This document shows positions 6,707-12,731 of a DNA stretch of 12,731 bases, piece after piece. Position numbers and translations under genes: made by a program. The first letter of the stretch is position 1; the number at the start of each line of letters is the position of its first letter. Below the pieces are notes generated by a model, which saw only the letters and a list, made by a program, of their open reading frames with translations, was not told the origin of the DNA and ran no database searches. Origin of the DNA: Pararhizobium sp. YC-54 (GTDB taxonomy: Bacteria; Pseudomonadota; Alphaproteobacteria; Rhizobiales; Rhizobiaceae); contig NZ_JAOYTH010000036.1 of NCBI RefSeq assembly GCF_025847205.1, positions 1 to 12,731 of the forward strand, read 5' to 3'.

Positions 6707-9700
6707 TCAGGTGCTCAATTTACTACGTCCGCAGCTCTCAAGGACCGCTTGAGCATCCTGAAGATCGAGCGTCCCATGGCCGTTAGAGAGACCGCCGAGG
6801 AGCGGCATGAGCAGCTCGCAGGCCTGCGCCCTAAGACCCTGTGCTCGCCAAAGCCGGGCCAAACTCACCGCCGAGCGCAGTTCCCACATCTTCGCATCCT
6901 GCATGCGGGCGACGTCGAGCGCACGGCGGAAGCACGCCTCGATTTCGGCAGGATCGCACTCTGAGCTCGATGATATGAGTTCGCCCTTGAGCCGATGCAG
7001 CTCCGCCTCGCACCAGCGGTTGCCAGTGCGTGCGACAATTTTAAGCGCCTCGTCAATCAACGTACCACCCTCGGCAAAACGATCAGCCTTTCCATGCGCC
7101 TCCGCGAGTAAGCCCATCGCCCAAGGCGCCGTCATTCCTGACCCGATCGCCTGCATGCCAGCCAACCCGTCTCGCAACCGCTCGATGCCTTCCGCGATCA
7201 GGCCCCGCTCCGCCAGCACCCACCCCTGCAGGAAGACTCCCTGGGTTTGCCAGAATGGAAATTCGTGTTCGGCCGCGAACGCCAACGCCAACTCCGCCGC
7301 CTCTTGCGCCTTGGCGATGTCGCGTCGATGCACCTGCAAAATCGCCGCCCATGTCAGTACATAGGCACGGCTGAACAAATGCCTGAGGCTCGCGGTCATG
7401 GCGAGCGCCTCGTCCATCAGCTCCAGCGCCCGGTCATCGTGGCCGAGATACCACAGCGCCATGCCGCCACGGCACAGGCAGATCGGTCCTCCATCCTGTC
7501 CATAGAGCGCTAGATGGGCCCGGTGCTGGGCGATGTCGTATTGGCTGATCCCGTGCTCGAAGTGCTTCCATGCCGAGGCGAATTCGCCACGCCAGGAGCA
7601 GGTGATGCCCAAAGCATAGGACGCTTCCACCACGAGCACAGGATCCGAGATCTGCTGCGCCAACCTCAGAAGCCGTTCGCCAAGGTCCCGCGCCGCGGAA
7701 AGCTCGGACCGCACCGCATGATGAATGGTGAGACCCAGGAGCACCGGGAACAGCCTGGGCGTTTCCTGGATCCGCTCCGCCAGGTTGAGAGCACGGTTGT
7801 AGACGCGCTCGACCTCCGGGTGGCCATAGCCCTTTGCGGCGGTAAGCACTCGTCCCATGGTGATCAACAACGTCAGCTCAAGCTCGAGTTGCTCCGGATT
7901 TTCGGGCATCTGGGCGAGCAGGTCGAGTGCCTTGGCCAAATGGCCGACGGCCTCGGTATTCGCCGCCCGCTCGTTTGCGTGTTCGGCGGCCCGATGCCAG
8001 AACACGACGGCTTGCGGCAGCTCTCCTGCCTCCGTCAGATGATGGGCCAGGAGCTCCGGCTGAGCGGACACGACATGTGGGGCGAGTTCTTCGAAGACCT
8101 GCTCAATACGGCGATGTAGTTCCCGGCGGCGACTCTTGAGGAGCGACTGATATGCGGTATCTCGGACGAGCGCGTGCTTGAAGCTGTAGATCGCGTTAGG
8201 GGGGCTTCCGCGCCGAAAAACTAGCTCAGTAGCAACCAGTTGATCAAGGCTCCACTGCAGCTCATGCTCATCGAGCACTGCTAACGCCGCAATCAGCTCA
8301 TAGGAGAACTCGCGCCCAATGCAGGCGCCGATCTGGGCCACCACCTTGGCCCTACCGAGGCGGTCGAGGCGGGCCATCAGCGAGTCGTATAGCGTTACCG
8401 GAATCGCCAGCGGCGGCATATGTGCAGCCAGTCCAAACTGATCGCCGGCCACTCCCAGGAGACCAGATTCGAGCATGGTTTTGGTCAACTCCTCAAGGTA
8501 CAGCGGTACGCCATCGGTGTTGGCCAGGATGTAATCGAGCACTCCGGCAGGCAGTGCCTTTCCGCCGGTCAGCCGTTCGACCAGCGATTGAGCGTGCACC
8601 CGGTCGAGGCGATTCAGGACCACCTTTGTCACGTGCCGGTAACTACGCCAAGGCGGGACGAACTCGGGCCTGTGGGTAATGACCAGCAGCACCGGGAGCT
8701 GCCGGATGTGGTTCACGAACAAGCCGAACAGATCAAGGCTACTCGCGTCCAGCCAGTGAGCGTCCTCAAGCACCAGGAGCACCGGCTGCTTCGCAGCCAG
8801 TCTGCCAAGCTGGGCGATGAACACGTCGAAGGTTCGGTTCTTACGCTGCTGGGGCGCGAGATCCAGTATTGGACAGCGGCCAGTGCCTGGAATTCCGAGA
8901 AGCTCGGCCAACAATGGGAGCGCTTCGCTCACCTCACCCACCTGTCCCGCGATCAGCGCCTGGAGTTTGGCGAGCTTCACGACCGATGAATCCTCGCGTT
9001 CAAATCCCGCTTCCTGTTCAAGCTGGCCAATCACCGGACGAAGCGCGCTGTTGATGTGGTATGGAGAGGCGAAGTAGCGGCGCAACCTGTGTGGTTCTCG
9101 AAGGAGACGCTCGCGAAGGGCCAGGGCGAGACGCGACTTGCCGATTCCGGCCTCACCCTCGAGCAGGACGACCTGACCTTCCTTGGCCTTGGCCTGAGTC
9201 CAGCGATCGACCAACAATGCGAGTTCCGGGTCACGGCCGACCAACGGCAGCACGGTCGCGTGACCGGCCTCGAAGCGGTCGTCGCTACGCACTTCGCCGA
9301 GCACCCGAAACGCTTCAGCCGCCCCGGAAAAACCTTTGATCGGCCGCAGTCCGATGCTTTCGAGCTTGAACTGGCCCCGCAGCAGTGCGCGCGTTGCTTC
9401 GGCAATGACCACTGTGCCGGATCCGGCCAACTCCTGTAGGCGGGCCGCCAGGTTCGGCGTTTCACCTACAACGCTGCATTCCTCGGCCTCGCCGGTGCCG
9501 ATGATGTCACCCACCACGACCAGGCCAGTGGCGATTCCGATCCGAACAGCCAGGTGCTCGCCTGCCGCATCCAGCCGGTCGACGGCCTCAACGACCGCGA
9601 GGCCGGCCCTCACGGCCCGCTCGGCATCTTCCTCGTGGGCCTGGGGATAGCCGAAGTATACGAGGACGCCGTCGCCCATATACTTGGCAACAAAACCGTC

Positions 9701-10075
9701 GTACCGGCCGACGATCTCGGTGGCGCAGGCACGGTATGCAACGATCGACTGCCGTAGGTCTTCTGGATCGAGGCGGGCGGAGAGTGCTGTCGACCCAACG
9801 AGATCGCAGAACATCACCGTAAGCTGTCGTCGTTCCGCCTCGCTGTGGATCGGTGACACGGAGGGACGTAGTGCCGCCGTGGGCGGCGGCGACTGCTGAG
9901 CCAGAGTCGCGGTCGCCCTGAGAAAACGCTTGCGGTCACCAAGGGACAGTCCGAGCTCCTTGAGGTCGGCATCGGTGAGATCGTCGACGACATCGAGATC
10001 GATGCCGTTCTTCAAGAAGGCTTGGCGATACCGCTCAAGCCTAATGCTGGCGAGCCAGTCTCCGATGTCGGGCAT
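6707..10075 (-). CDS. SAM domain - class III adenylate cyclase - ATPase - TPR signalling protein
   Basis: This is an intact 1122-residue multidomain protein. Residues 1-60 form a SAM domain (DIGDWLASIRLERYRQAFLK). Residues 80-262 are a class III cyclase with metal-binding Asp91 (FCDLVGST) and Asp135 in KYMGDG, and the transition-state pair Asn208/Arg212 (NLAAR), so it should be catalytically competent. Residues 278-480 are a STAND/AAA-type NTPase with Walker A GEAGIGKS (307-314) and Walker B LLVLED (433-438). From about 690 to 1110 there are TPR-like helical repeats. No signal peptide or membrane helix is seen, so it is cytoplasmic. This architecture is widespread in rhizobia and mycobacteria; the expected product is cAMP, and the input signal is unknown. 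The ATG at 10075 has AGAGGA about 9 bases upstream. It stands 323 bases from the next upstream gene and so probably has its own promoter. Confidence 0.94.
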   Translation of the reverse strand: MPDIGDWLASIRLERYRQAFLKNGIDLDVVDDLTDADLKELGLSLGDRKRFLRATATLAQQSPPPTAALRPSVSPIHSEAERRQLTVMFCDLVGSTALSARLDPEDLRQSIVAYRACATEIVGRYDGFVAKYMGDGVLVYFGYPQAHEEDAERAVRAGLAVVEAVDRLDAAGEHLAVRIGIATGLVVVGDIIGTGEAEECSVVGETPNLAARLQELAGSGTVVIAEATRALLRGQFKLESIGLRPIKGFSGAAEAFRVLGEVRSDDRFEAGHATVLPLVGRDPELALLVDRWTQAKAKEGQVVLLEGEAGIGKSRLALALRERLLREPHRLRRYFASPYHINSALRPVIGQLEQEAGFEREDSSVVKLAKLQALIAGQVGEVSEALPLLAELLGIPGTGRCPILDLAPQQRKNRTFDVFIAQLGRLAAKQPVLLVLEDAHWLDASSLDLFGLFVNHIRQLPVLLVITHRPEFVPPWRSYRHVTKVVLNRLDRVHAQSLVERLTGGKALPAGVLDYILANTDGVPLYLEELTKTMLESGLLGVAGDQFGLAAHMPPLAIPVTLYDSLMARLDRLGRAKVVAQIGACIGREFSYELIAALAVLDEHELQWSLDQLVATELVFRRGSPPNAIYSFKHALVRDTAYQSLLKSRRRELHRRIEQVFEELAPHVVSAQPELLAHHLTEAGELPQAVVFWHRAAEHANERAANTEAVGHLAKALDLLAQMPENPEQLELELTLLITMGRVLTAAKGYGHPEVERVYNRALNLAERIQETPRLFPVLLGLTIHHAVRSELSAARDLGERLLRLAQQISDPVLVVEASYALGITCSWRGEFASAWKHFEHGISQYDIAQHRAHLALYGQDGGPICLCRGGMALWYLGHDDRALELMDEALAMTASLRHLFSRAYVLTWAAILQVHRRDIAKAQEAAELALAFAAEHEFPFWQTQGVFLQGWVLAERGLIAEGIERLRDGLAGMQAIGSGMTAPWAMGLLAEAHGKADRFAEGGTLIDEALKIVARTGNRWCEAELHRLKGELISSSSECDPAEIEACFRRALDVARMQDAKMWELRSAVSLARLWRAQGLRAQACELLMPLLGGLSNGHGTLDLQDAQAVLESCGRSKLST

Positions 10076-10398
10076 GACCTAGCATCCTCTGACATGGTCG
10101 AATTCGGATTGCTCTGAGGCGCTTTCCCACGGGTCGAGGATAGGCAGCTTACACCTGTCGCCCTGAGCAGTCACCCACGGCTGGCACGTGGAACGGCTGC
10201 AATAGCGCCCCAAATCCGGACCATCAATGGCGGATGGGCATCGTCGCGTCTCGACCCTTTGTTGTCCTTCACAGGCCTGTTCGGGAACGGCGGCTTTGTA
10301 TGGAGAAACCCGCCGTCACCTACCGCTGCCCAGATTTGCCCCACTCAGAACGCCATCCGAGATGGCTCATGTTCCCATAACCGGGTGAGGGAAGCACT
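10076..10398. other. Stretch without a gene
   Basis: These 323 bases separate the methyltransferase stop from the large cyclase start, both on the minus strand. No coding frame with a ribosome site was seen and no strong intrinsic terminator stands out after the methyltransferase. The cyclase promoter should lie next to 10075 but could not be identified with confidence. Confidence 0.5.
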
Positions 10399-11208
10399 TT
10401 ATCCCCTGGCTGTCGCCAGATTGGTGCTGAGCTCGAAGGCGATTCCCGATCCATCGCTGTATGGCTGCAGCGCGGGCGCACTCTCGCTCACGACCTTCTC
10501 CACGACACGCTTGCGTTCCTGATCGCCCATGTCTTTGCCGGCAGCACTCATGCCGACCAGCGCCATCGTATTCAACCGCAGGAAGGGTGCGCCGTCCTTG
10601 AAACGGATGGTGCGCGATATCGTCCTTGAACGGACTCCGTGGAAGCCGGCGTCCCGGAGCAGCGCCTCAAGCGCGGCTGCGTCTCCAAAGCTGTACCGCT
10701 GATCGGCGATGGCGCCCAGATGGCGCTCCGCAACGCGGCGCAGCTCCCGCACGAACGGGATTTCATCATCGGAGCGCCACGTTGCCACCGCCAGCCTGCC
10801 ACCCTTTGCCAGGGCCCGCCGCATCTGCGCTGTCGCCGCGTGCTTATCAGGAAAGAACTGCATTCCCTGTTGGCAGACGACAATGTCGAACTGCTCTCCG
10901 TCGCGAAAAGGCAGTGCGCTGGCATTGCCCTCGCGCCAGTCGATGCGCGGTGCCACGGCGCGCGCCACGGCGAGCATATCCGAACTGATGTCGATGCCGA
11001 CGATGTATCCGGCGTCGCCGAGGCGCTCCTTTGCGACGCGTGCGACTATTCCTGTTCCACAAGCGATATCGAGGACACGATCGCCTGGAGACAGTTCCAA
11101 CTCATCGAAAGTCATTTCGGCCCACGGCCGAAAGAGAGGGTCAACGAGCCACCGCTCGTACATCTCCGAGAAAGTTGCCTGGTTCATTGCGTAGCTGGGA
11201 AGGGTCAT
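10399..11208 (-). CDS. SAM-dependent methyltransferase (UbiE/Methyltransf_11-like)
   Basis: This is a 269-residue class I methyltransferase. Motif I is VLDIACGTG at 45-53. The acidic residue that binds the S-adenosylmethionine ribose is Asp73 in GIDIS. GNASALPF (94-101) is the adenine-side loop, and FDIVVCQQGMQFF (about 107-119) is motif IV. The C-terminal 100 residues are the variable substrate part, so the substrate is unknown. The frame is open up to 11340, but ATG 11208 is chosen because GGAGG (11219-11215) sits 6 bases upstream. The upstream extension would translate the tandem repeats and palindrome of the promoter region. It is likely monocistronic and regulated through those upstream elements. 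Confidence 0.9.
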   Translation of the reverse strand: MTLPSYAMNQATFSEMYERWLVDPLFRPWAEMTFDELELSPGDRVLDIACGTGIVARVAKERLGDAGYIVGIDISSDMLAVARAVAPRIDWREGNASALPFRDGEQFDIVVCQQGMQFFPDKHAATAQMRRALAKGGRLAVATWRSDDEIPFVRELRRVAERHLGAIADQRYSFGDAAALEALLRDAGFHGVRSRTISRTIRFKDGAPFLRLNTMALVGMSAAGKDMGDQERKRVVEKVVSESAPALQPYSDGSGIAFELSTNLATARG

Positions 11209-11249
11209 GATTATCCTCCGCGAAGTTGCCACCCGATCATTATTTGGAG

Positions 11250-11265
11250 ACGGGCGGACGCCCGT
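11250..11265. promoter_or_regulatory. Palindrome upstream of methyltransferase
   Basis: Perfect 7-base arms ACGGGCG and CGCCCGT flank the two bases GA, 42-57 bases upstream of the methyltransferase ATG. It lies between the start codon and the tandem 17-base repeats. On the minus strand an AATAAT string follows, which could be a -10 element, so the dyad may overlap the core promoter. An operator role is inferred. Confidence 0.4.
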
Positions 11266-11274
11266 TTCGTCAGC

Positions 11275-11308
11275 ATACTTGGTCATTCTGGATACTTGGT
11301 CATTCTGG
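11275..11308. repeat. Perfect tandem 17-base repeat upstream of methyltransferase
   Basis: The unit ATACTTGGTCATTCTGG occurs at 11275-11291 and again at 11292-11308 without mismatch or gap, 67-100 bases upstream of the methyltransferase ATG. Direct repeats of this length upstream of a promoter are typical half-site pairs for AraC-type and some other activators. Which regulator is involved, and whether it is encoded nearby, is unknown. Confidence 0.65.
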
Positions 11309-11334
11309 CACCGAAGCCCGTATGGCGACAATCC

Positions 11335-11382
11335 ACCCATTGCTGCCGTTCCCCGGTGTCAGATCGAACGGCAGCAATGGGT
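11335..11382. repeat. Perfect 17-base inverted repeat
   Basis: ACCCATTGCTGCCGTTC (11335-11351) and GAACGGCAGCAATGGGT (11366-11382) are exact complements around a 14-base loop. No T-run follows on either side, so an intrinsic terminator is unlikely. It could be a mobile-element hairpin, a recombination site, or the termini of a tiny excised or collapsed element. It lies between the methyltransferase promoter region and the tRNA-end scar. Confidence 0.6.
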
Positions 11383-11546
11383 CGGGAGCTGCCTGCCTCT
11401 GATCGGTTGATGAATGGGCGCTATCGCAGTTTGGGCCTTGAAAGCGGACAGACCGTTCCTGGCCCCATTTCGGACGGCGAGATTACCCTGCATGATGGCG
11501 CTTCTGGCGTACGCGGAAACTGTGAATGCTAGGCCAGTTTGAGGTT

Positions 11547-11563
11547 GAGACTTTACAAGTCTC
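11547..11563. repeat. Short perfect palindrome
   Basis: Arms GAGACTT and AAGTCTC flank TAC. It lies 10 bases upstream of the tRNA-like 3' end at 11574. It could be a protein-binding arm next to an attachment core, or coincidence. Confidence 0.35.
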
Positions 11564-11573
11564 CATGCCATCA

Positions 11574-11587
11574 GGCCCCCGCAACCA
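11574..11587 (+). other. Displaced initiator-tRNA 3' end, possible att core
   Basis: GGCCCCCGCAACCA matches the 3' end of bacterial initiator tRNA-Met (acceptor strand, discriminator A and encoded CCA; the E. coli gene ends this way). It is followed 4 bases later by a strong terminator, just as a tRNA gene would be. The bases upstream do not form T, anticodon or D arms, so no complete tRNA is present. This is the pattern left at one end when an element integrates into a tRNA 3' end. Confidence 0.45.
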
Positions 11588-11591
11588 AACC

Positions 11592-11626
11592 AAAAGCCCC
11601 GACGACAGAAATGTCTCGGGGCTTTT
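11592..11626. terminator. Strong intrinsic terminator (both directions)
   Basis: Arms AAAAGCCCCGA (11592-11602) and TCGGGGCTTTT (11616-11626) pair perfectly. A bulged C and an inner GACA/TGTC stem are closed by a GAAA tetraloop. There is a T-run on the + strand, and AAAA opposite gives a T-run on the minus strand as well. It fits the native terminator of a tRNA whose 3' end lies at 11587. Confidence 0.82.
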
Positions 11627-12060
11627 TGACGTTTAACGACGCGGGGCTTCCAATCGGCTTCCTTCTCCTTGAGAATAGCCTGGAAGCGGCTCAGATAATA
11701 AGTCTTCTCCTGCACAATAGCGAACTCGCCGGCCTTCACACGGGTACCGTAATCCCGGTGATAGTGTTCGCGCATTCTCCCGCAATAATCCTGAAACGCT
11801 TCCATCGATGCGAGGATCGACGCCAACCGGCCATGAATGGTCAGGTTCGCGCGCCGGTTATCGGGGGAGGGCGCAATCACCACCTTCTGAACGAGGGAAC
11901 GGACAAACTGGCCGTAACCCACAAGCGTGTCGTTGCCATCCCGGCACCCTTCAGTGCCGTCGTCAGTGCATCCAGAACCGACTGGAACATCGCCGGGTTC
12001 ACAACGATCGGGTCTCCCGGGTTACGATGGCCCAGGCGCTCGCCGTTCTTCGGCTTCGCC
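11627..12060 (-). pseudogene. Remnant of a probable large serine recombinase, C-terminal region
   Basis: On the minus strand, FVRSLVQKVVIAPSPDN, then ANLTIHGRLASILASM (about 11910-11820) resembles the end of large serine recombinases (RSLI-x-K-VVLTP ... L-x-I-x-LHG-x-LA-x-IL). It is followed by a charged helical tail, including KTYYLSRFQAILKEKEADWK. The preceding part, NPAMFQSVLDALTTALKG (about 12012-11959), lies in a different frame, implying a frameshift. The downstream end runs without a stop into the terminator at 11626. The catalytic resolvase domain with its N-terminal Ser is absent. The piece is therefore a decayed fragment. The family call rests on short motif resemblance, and a different origin of the tail is possible. 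Confidence 0.42.
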
Positions 12061-12244
12061 GATTTTGGCGTCGCTGCTTCAAGCTCCAGAGGCAGGTGCG
12101 CAGGCTCCTTCTCAAGGGCCGTGCTTGCGGCACAGGCCCGCAACAGGAACACCGGCTTCGTGCTTCCGAGTTTGCGCTTCCGAGAAGCGGCTGCGAACTT
12201 CAAGCTGGATTACACCCGAGGGGAAAGGTCACGGGCTCTCACAG

Positions 12245-12265
12245 GGATTAGCTTGAAGCTAATCC
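12245..12265. promoter_or_regulatory. Near-perfect 21-base palindrome, operator candidate
   Basis: Arms GGATTAGCTT and AAGCTAATCC are exact complements around a single G, ending 58 bases upstream of the ATG at 12324. A 1-base loop cannot fold as such, so RNA would form an 8-bp stem with a TTGAA loop and no T-run. A binding site for a dimeric regulator of the downstream dehydrogenase is the more likely role. Confidence 0.5.
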
Positions 12266-12323
12266 GTGCTTTCACAACGTGTCATTTACCCGAGGCCGGT
12301 CCTGCCTTCAATTAGACGCTACC

Positions 12324-12731
12324 ATGCCAAAGGGGAAAGAGTTGCGCGATCCACGCTATGACATTCTGTTCGAACCGATGAAGATCGGCCCGCACGTCGC
12401 GAAGAACCGGTTCTACCAGGTGCCGCATTGCAATGGCGGCGGCTATCGCGACCCGTCGGCGGCGGCGGCGATGCGCGGCATCAAGTCCGAAGGCGGCTGG
12501 GGTGTCATCTTCACCGAACAGACCGAGATGCACCACACCTCGGAGATCACGCCCTTCATCGAGTTGCGCCTGTGGGAAGACAAGGACATTCCCGGCCTGC
12601 GCCGCATGTCCAATGCGATGAAGGTGCACGGCGCGCTGGCCGGCATCCAGCTCGCCTATTCCGGCATCAACGGCCCGAATTTCTATACCAAGGAAGTGCC
12701 GCTGGCGCCGTCCGCCCTGCCGATCCGCACC
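12324..12731 (+). CDS. Trimethylamine dehydrogenase-like flavin oxidoreductase, N-terminal part
   Basis: The frame is open to the right edge, so 136 residues of an expected 650-730 are visible. DPRYDILFEPMKIG, then KNRFYQVPHCNGGG, is the start of the TIM-barrel FMN domain of trimethylamine/dimethylamine dehydrogenases. Cys36 matches Cys30 of the Methylophilus enzyme, which carries the covalent 6-S-cysteinyl FMN. GALAGIQLAYSG (about 108-119) also fits. The substrate residues differ: the position of Tyr60 in the aromatic bowl is Gln66 (TEQTEMH) and that of Ser74 is Glu80, so the substrate may not be trimethylamine. N-demethylation of another methylated amine is inferred. ATG 12324 has no Shine-Dalgarno site. 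G/C use in third positions is clearly higher than in the genes to the left, as in a core-genome gene. A palindrome lies upstream. Confidence 0.85.
   Translation, partial: MPKGKELRDPRYDILFEPMKIGPHVAKNRFYQVPHCNGGGYRDPSAAAAMRGIKSEGGWGVIFTEQTEMHHTSEITPFIELRLWEDKDIPGLRRMSNAMKVHGALAGIQLAYSGINGPNFYTKEVPLAPSALPIRT

Noticed and set aside
7514..8119. Long + strand frames inside the large cyclase gene (also 6807-7364 and 8420-8989)
   Set aside because: They are antisense frames kept open by the GC-rich codon pattern of the real minus-strand gene.
11209..11340. Upstream extension of the methyltransferase to 11340
   Set aside because: GGAGG directly before ATG 11208 fits the family start, and the extension would translate the tandem repeats and palindrome.
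11539..12315. A 258-residue + strand reading frame
   Set aside because: It crosses a strong terminator and a palindrome, lacks a ribosome site and has no recognisable motif; the opposite strand carries the recombinase-like sequence.
1..12731. CRISPR array, complete tRNA/rRNA gene or complete insertion sequence
   Set aside because: No regularly spaced repeats, no foldable complete tRNA and no transposase gene were found; the only tRNA-like piece is the 14-base 3' end at 11574.

Overview
The window looks like part of an accessory (island-like) region in an alphaproteobacterium, most likely of the order Rhizobiales. This rests on the moderately high GC, the strong Shine-Dalgarno sites, two class III adenylate cyclases fused to TolB/TPR or SAM/AAA/TPR modules, and a trimethylamine-dehydrogenase-like flavoprotein. 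This is inference from family knowledge, and no species call is possible.

Layout. Bases 1-282 hold the C-terminal end of a tyrosine recombinase, followed by a perfect hairpin. A GNAT acetyltransferase follows (535-1065, +), convergent with a cyclase/TolB/TPR gene (2913-1121, -) that carries a one-base frameshift inside its cyclase domain. Bases 2914-3570 hold no convincing large gene, only weak small reading frames. A 70-residue protein of unknown function (3571-3783, +) overlaps the tail of a truncated, well-coding fragment on the other strand (3892-3773). Next is a divergent pair: an HxlR-type regulator (4587-3895, -) and an acyl-CoA-dehydrogenase-fold flavoprotein (4753-5910, +). They share a 165-base promoter region with an AGTACA-N5-TGTACT operator candidate. 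Bases 5911-6706 are decayed DNA with an internally deleted VOC (glyoxalase-fold) gene.

The largest gene (10075-6707, -) encodes an 1122-residue SAM-cyclase-ATPase-TPR signalling protein. Upstream of it on the same strand lies a SAM-dependent methyltransferase (11208-10399, -). Its promoter region carries a perfect tandem 17-base repeat and a palindrome. From 11335 to 12060 there is a 17-base inverted repeat, a 14-base match to the 3' end of an initiator tRNA, a strong terminator and the remnant of a probable serine recombinase. The window ends in the first 136 codons of a trimethylamine-dehydrogenase-like enzyme (12324 onward, +). That gene is markedly richer in G/C at third codon positions and is preceded by a near-perfect 21-base palindrome.

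How the parts relate. Recombinase pieces and a tRNA-end scar lie at or near both ends, and at least three genes in between are broken, which fits a mosaic of past insertions and deletions. The functional units that can be read are the two cyclases (one probably dead), the HxlR regulator with its probable flavoprotein target, the methyltransferase with its elaborate upstream region, and the methylamine-type dehydrogenase. No defence system, CRISPR array, complete transposon or complete tRNA was seen.
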